Shown: piece after piece, positions 60,456-64,000 of the stretch | Layout of the letters: each line of letters starts with the position of its first letter | How positions within the stretch are numbered: the first letter of the stretch is position 1 | Assembly (NCBI GenBank): GCA_049322755.1 | Contig: JBMOQX010000005.1 | Coordinates: forward strand, 62,001 to 126,000 | Length of the DNA: 64,000 nt | Origin: DATIUV01 sp049322755 | Lineage (GTDB): Bacteria > Pseudomonadota > Gammaproteobacteria > Burkholderiales > UBA6910 | Direction: 5' to 3' | Notes under the pieces: model-generated | Seen by the model: the letters and a program-made list of their open reading frames with translations, nothing else | What the model was told of the DNA's origin: nothing | Databases searched by the model: none | Translations under genes and position numbers: made by a program

Positions 60456-61012
60456 ACGTCTCGGCCCGCCCCAACCGATCGGCATAAGGGCCGTACGAAG
60501 CCGGCGCCGCACCCCGCGCCGTCCACGGTTCCAGCCCGACCTTGGGCGTTTCGACCGGGCCGAGAGCCGGCGGCCTCCCGGTGGCAAGGAGTGATCCCGC
60601 ACGGTCCCGGCCCCTCTCCGCGGGCCACCCTTGGGCACCGCGGGGTAGCCCGCCATGCTGCGGAAAATTAACATCATTCCGATTAGCTCAAGGGGCGGTC
60701 GCGGTAAGATTAGCGGACCCGGGAGCTGGAATACCGAGAGTCCGTACAGGAACTCAGCTCAGGGATTCGCTTGGCTTGGGGGAAAGCGGTGATGGGTCAC
60801 CCGGACGCTCTGTGCGTAAGTGCGGCTGGATGGGCGCTGGCGCCCGGCGGTCCGGCACACCTGCGCGCTCGGGCACGACAACGCGCAGCGCAGCCCGGTT
60901 ACCCGACGCGGGACACCGGCTCGGCACGATGCCCGACGGTCGGCTGGAGTACGGTGGCGCTGATTGGTGAGCCTCGCCGCGCCCCCTTCCCGCGCCCGGG
61001 AGGCGTTTCCGG
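60456..61012. other. Gap with nothing recognised
   Basis: About 560 bp before the HDOD-kinase gene. Short frames exist on both strands but lack domains and ribosome sites. The piece around 60655-60710 is less GC-rich and may hold the promoter of the kinase gene. Confidence 0.4.
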
Positions 61013-63499
61013 ATGACAAGCTCTCCCGCATCACACCCCGGCAACCAGCCGCCCGGCGCAGGCCGCCTGAGTGTCGATGCGGCCGCGACGCGGGACTTGG
61101 AGCGCAAGCTCATCGCCTCGGTTTCCAACAAGACCGAGGTCACCCAACTGCCGGCCATCCCGGTCCTTATCGACCGCGCGCTCAAGGCCGGCCGGCAACC
61201 GGCAGGAGCGCAAGGCCCGGCTCATTGGGTATCGCTGGATCCGATCCTGGCCCTGCGCCTGCTCGACGCGACCGTCGCTGCGCCGGGAACCGGCGTCGCT
61301 CCAGAACCCCGCTCCCTGGAGCAGCGATTCGCCAGCCTCCAGCCCGAACTGGCTCATGCCCTGCTCATGAGCGCGGCGCAAGCCTCCCTCGCGCCAGGAC
61401 GCCATCGCCTGTCTCCGGACGAGTCGGCCGGATTCTGGCTTCATTCGATCCAGTGCGCCCATCTCAGCCGGGCCCTTGCCGAGGCCGTTTCTTACCGGAA
61501 CGTCGAGGAGGCCTACCTCGCCGGACTGTTGCACGACATTGGTACGTTTGCTCTGCTGACGGCCGTGCCCAACACGTTTCGGTCCCTCGTCGCCGAGCAG
61601 GGAGCGGCCAACGGCAGCGGGTTTCCGGAGCACGCGGGACGACTGGGAACCGTTCACGCGAAGATCGGCGCGTCGCTGATCGAATCGCTGGCGCTTCCCT
61701 TCTACTTCTCCGACGCGATTCTTCTCCACCACGCGCCCAAGGCCGAACTCTACGGCACCCATCCGCTGGTTCGTATTCTGCGAGCCGCGGAACTGCTGTC
61801 GCACCCGGGCATGTCCTCCGATCAAGAGGCTTCCGTCGCGGAATTGCTGGACATCTCCCCTTTCCTGGTCTGCCATCTCGAGCAGGAGGCGGCCAAGCGC
61901 GTCAACGCCGTATTGAGGGATCTCGGCCTGCCTTACCCCCGGGCATTTCCCGCCAAATCTTCGGAGGCGGATTCCTCCCCGGCGATCGTGGCGATGGCGA
62001 GGTTGTCCGATTCCATCGTCGGGCAGTTCGTCGAAGAGGCCGAGCAGTCGTCGGCCCCCGGTCCACCCGCTGTCGATGGCGCCTACGCTACGGCGCCGGC
62101 CTCGAGTGTGACCGACGCGTGGTCCGACGCGATGAGCGGCGCCAGCGGCGCCGCGGCTTCCATCCTGGGGCAGATCGTCGGCGAAGCAACCCTGTCCAAG
62201 GCGGCGTCCCTGCTTCAAGCGGCGCCGAGCCTGCGCGATGCGGTCGCCGACATTCGCCCCATCGCCGCGGCCATCGCCGGACTGAAGCGCGTGGTGCTGT
62301 TCGTTGCCAACGCAACGGACGGCGCCTGGCCCGGGTGGTTCATCGACGCCAGCGGCGCTGCGCGGATCGACCTGGATCTGGCGACCACGGTTCCCCGCAG
62401 CGTCGTGGCAAAGGCCGCCCGGGAGGGCATCGTGTCCGCCTCGACGGAGGATAGCCGCAGCACCCGCGTGACCGGCCTGGATCTGCAGATTGCCCGGCTT
62501 CTCGGCTCGGAGGAGATCGCCGCCGTTCCGGTGCCCGGGAAGGAAGGCGCATGCCGCGCCGTTCTGGTCTTCGGCACTTCCCATCTGCAAGCTCGCCGCC
62601 TGACGGAAAAGTTGCCGTTCCTGGCGGATCTGGCCCAGCTGATTGCCAATGCGCTCGCCCGGCCCGCCCAGGCCGGCGCACCAGCCGCCGCCGTCGATCC
62701 GGCGGAGGAGCTCCGCACCGCCATCCGCCAGCAGGTACACGAGATCCGCAATCCCCTTTCAGTGCTCAAGACCTATCTTCAGATTGCCCGGGATCGCGCC
62801 AACAGTGGTGCCAATCTCGAGCGGGAACTGGAGATTGCCAGCCAGGAGGTCGACCGGATGGCGAAACTGCTGGACGAGGTCGGCAAACCCGGCGCCTGGG
62901 GCGAAGCAGAGCACGCGCCCGCCCGCAGGGACCGGACGATGATCGAGCGGGGGGTGGCGATACTGGACGAGAGCGCCAAATACGGCGCAAGCGGCAACGC
63001 CGAGCCCGCGCTCACGGACATCAATCGCACGATTCGCGACGTGTTGCAGGTCTACGGCGACGCCCTGTTCGCGTCGAAAGGCATTTCCGTCTCCCGCATG
63101 CTGGTGCCCAGCGTACCGCGAATCGTTTGCGACGCATCCGGGCTCAAGCAAGTGCTCCTGAACCTCCTCAAGAATGCGTCCGAAGCGATTTCCAGCGAAG
63201 GACAGGTCGTCGTCGGCACCTCGGATCGCGTGAACTACGAGGGCCAGGCCATGATCGAGATCTCGATCGCCGACAACGGGCCGGGAATGGCGCCCGAGGT
63301 CTTCAGCCGGCTGTTTGCGCTTCCGCCCGGAGCTGCTGCCGGCGCCGACCGGGGCTTCGGGCTTCCGAACTCGCTGGCGATCGTCAAGAGCATGAACGGG
63401 CACCTGCTCTGTCGCAGCACCCCCGGCGTCGGGACGGAATTCTTGATTCTGCTGCCGCGTCCGGCGGAAACCGACCCGCTCCCCGTCCAAAATAACTAG
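61013..63499 (+). CDS. HDOD domain-sensor histidine kinase fusion
   Basis: The 828-residue protein starts at ATG 61013 behind GGGAGG. Residues about 30-240 form an HDOD domain, with ELAHALLMSAAQASL and the HD pair in LAGLLHDIGTFALL (His174-Asp175). Residues about 370-560 look like a GAF-type sensor. The kinase follows: phospho-acceptor His576 in VHEIRNPLSVLKTYL, N box NLLKNASEAI (near 721), DNGPGM and GFGLPNSLAIVKSMNGHLL. No membrane span is visible, so it is cytosolic. The response-regulator gene 10 bp downstream is the likely partner. Such fusions may tie (p)ppGpp or c-di-GMP-type signals to phosphorelay; this is inference. Confidence 0.9.
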   Translation: MTSSPASHPGNQPPGAGRLSVDAAATRDLERKLIASVSNKTEVTQLPAIPVLIDRALKAGRQPAGAQGPAHWVSLDPILALRLLDATVAAPGTGVAPEPRSLEQRFASLQPELAHALLMSAAQASLAPGRHRLSPDESAGFWLHSIQCAHLSRALAEAVSYRNVEEAYLAGLLHDIGTFALLTAVPNTFRSLVAEQGAANGSGFPEHAGRLGTVHAKIGASLIESLALPFYFSDAILLHHAPKAELYGTHPLVRILRAAELLSHPGMSSDQEASVAELLDISPFLVCHLEQEAAKRVNAVLRDLGLPYPRAFPAKSSEADSSPAIVAMARLSDSIVGQFVEEAEQSSAPGPPAVDGAYATAPASSVTDAWSDAMSGASGAAASILGQIVGEATLSKAASLLQAAPSLRDAVADIRPIAAAIAGLKRVVLFVANATDGAWPGWFIDASGAARIDLDLATTVPRSVVAKAAREGIVSASTEDSRSTRVTGLDLQIARLLGSEEIAAVPVPGKEGACRAVLVFGTSHLQARRLTEKLPFLADLAQLIANALARPAQAGAPAAAVDPAEELRTAIRQQVHEIRNPLSVLKTYLQIARDRANSGANLERELEIASQEVDRMAKLLDEVGKPGAWGEAEHAPARRDRTMIERGVAILDESAKYGASGNAEPALTDINRTIRDVLQVYGDALFASKGISVSRMLVPSVPRIVCDASGLKQVLLNLLKNASEAISSEGQVVVGTSDRVNYEGQAMIEISIADNGPGMAPEVFSRLFALPPGAAAGADRGFGLPNSLAIVKSMNGHLLCRSTPGVGTEFLILLPRPAETDPLPVQNN

Positions 63500-63508
63500 A
63501 CTTGAGCC

Positions 63509-64000
63509 ATGGCCCTTCCGGAAAGCCTGCTGCAACCCCCCGAACAACCCCTGTCCGCGCCGCGCCCGGCGCGCGTGCTGGTGGTGGACGACGACCCCAT
63601 GGTCTGCTCGGCCGTCACCGATCTGATCGGGTCCCACGATCGGTACATCTTCGCCTGCGGAACCGGGCGGGAGGCGATGCGACTGCTGAGCGCCGAGGCG
63701 GTGGACCTGCTGCTCCTCGATCTCAGCCTGCCGGACACCACCGGCCTGGAGATCATGCGGTGGATGCAGAGGGCCCGGTGCACCCCGATCGTGATCGTCG
63801 TGAGCGGGGACGATTCGATCGACTCGGCGATACGGGCGCTCAAGCTGGGCGCGTACGAGTACATCCGCAAGCCCTTCGAGCCCGCAGCGCTCACCCGGAG
63901 CGTGGAGAATGCGCTCGCGTCCAAGAACCTCGAAGCCGAAAACGCGCGGATGCGGGCGCTGCTGGAGCATTCCGAGCGGCTCCACCGCTACCTCGTCGAC
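63509..64000 (+). CDS. Response regulator, C-terminus outside window
   Basis: The first 164 residues are seen. The receiver domain spans about 21-135: VLVVDDDPMVC with the acidic pocket, phospho-acceptor Asp71 in LLLLDLSLPDTTG, Ser99 in IVVSGDD and Lys121 in YEYIRKPF. A coiled segment (LEAENARMRALLEHSERLHR) then leads to an output domain outside the window; such linkers often join PAS, GGDEF or EAL domains. It is cotranscribed with the HDOD kinase gene. Confidence 0.9.
   Translation, partial: MALPESLLQPPEQPLSAPRPARVLVVDDDPMVCSAVTDLIGSHDRYIFACGTGREAMRLLSAEAVDLLLLDLSLPDTTGLEIMRWMQRARCTPIVIVVSGDDSIDSAIRALKLGAYEYIRKPFEPAALTRSVENALASKNLEAENARMRALLEHSERLHRYLVD

Noticed and set aside
60771..61016. 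81-codon frame before the HDOD kinase
   Set aside because: Composition unlike a protein and overlaps the kinase start; no support.
1..64000. CRISPR arrays, tRNA or rRNA genes, intact insertion sequences
   Set aside because: None seen on reading; no regular spaced repeats, no T-loop-like motif in a cloverleaf context and no transposase motif. A covariance search would be needed to exclude short RNAs.

Overview
The window is a GC-rich chromosomal segment of a betaproteobacterium; the genus cannot be fixed from the sequence. The assignment rests on family types and gene neighbourhoods common in that class: gpmA-envC-ctpA-moeB, slmA next to a pyrimidine 5'-nucleotidase and argB, a D-Ala-D-Ala carboxypeptidase leading into aminotransferase-DUF493-lipB-lipA, a ThrB2-type homoserine kinase with DUF2782 and BPSS1780-family neighbours, and lptE-holA-proA. 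A phosphoribulokinase suggests Calvin-cycle capacity.

Layout. 1-6.2 kb (minus): the start of an O-antigen ligase/PglL-like gene, then a transport unit of an ArsR regulator, a membrane-fusion protein, an RND permease and a YgaP-like DUF2892 membrane protein. A perfect 24-bp palindrome lies over the predicted promoter of the transporter. 6.3-17.8 kb: housekeeping genes for glycolysis, cell division and cell wall, sulfur-carrier activation, arginine, a small heat-shock protein and lipoate. 17.9-30.6 kb: a polytopic membrane protein of the so-called site-specific recombinase family, DUF4197, folE, polA, a LOG protein, thrB, uvrD and phosphoribulokinase. 30.8-45.3 kb: leuS, then a TRAP transporter plus a fused 5-oxoprolinase that separates leuS from lptE-holA-proA, then a lipoyl-bearing dihydrolipoamide dehydrogenase.

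45.3-51 kb is accessory and partly decayed: a frameshifted polytopic protein, several unrecognised small genes, a glutaminase remnant and an AT-rich block. 51-60 kb carries a fructokinase, a CDGSH iron-sulfur protein behind a perfect 30-bp palindrome, NnrU, two serine hydrolases, a BON-domain protein and three small envelope proteins (two EF-hand, one SHOCT lipoprotein), each preceded by a sigma-54-like -24/-12 element. The window ends with degraded fragments (60.1-60.5 kb), a large HDOD/histidine-kinase fusion and the first part of a response regulator.

The most interesting points are the ArsR/palindrome/RND/DUF2892 unit, whose regulator carries the two cysteines of persulfide-sensing ArsR proteins; the three sigma-54-like elements; the metabolic island between leuS and lptE; and the unusually long palindromes. 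No tRNA, rRNA, CRISPR array or intact insertion sequence was seen by eye.
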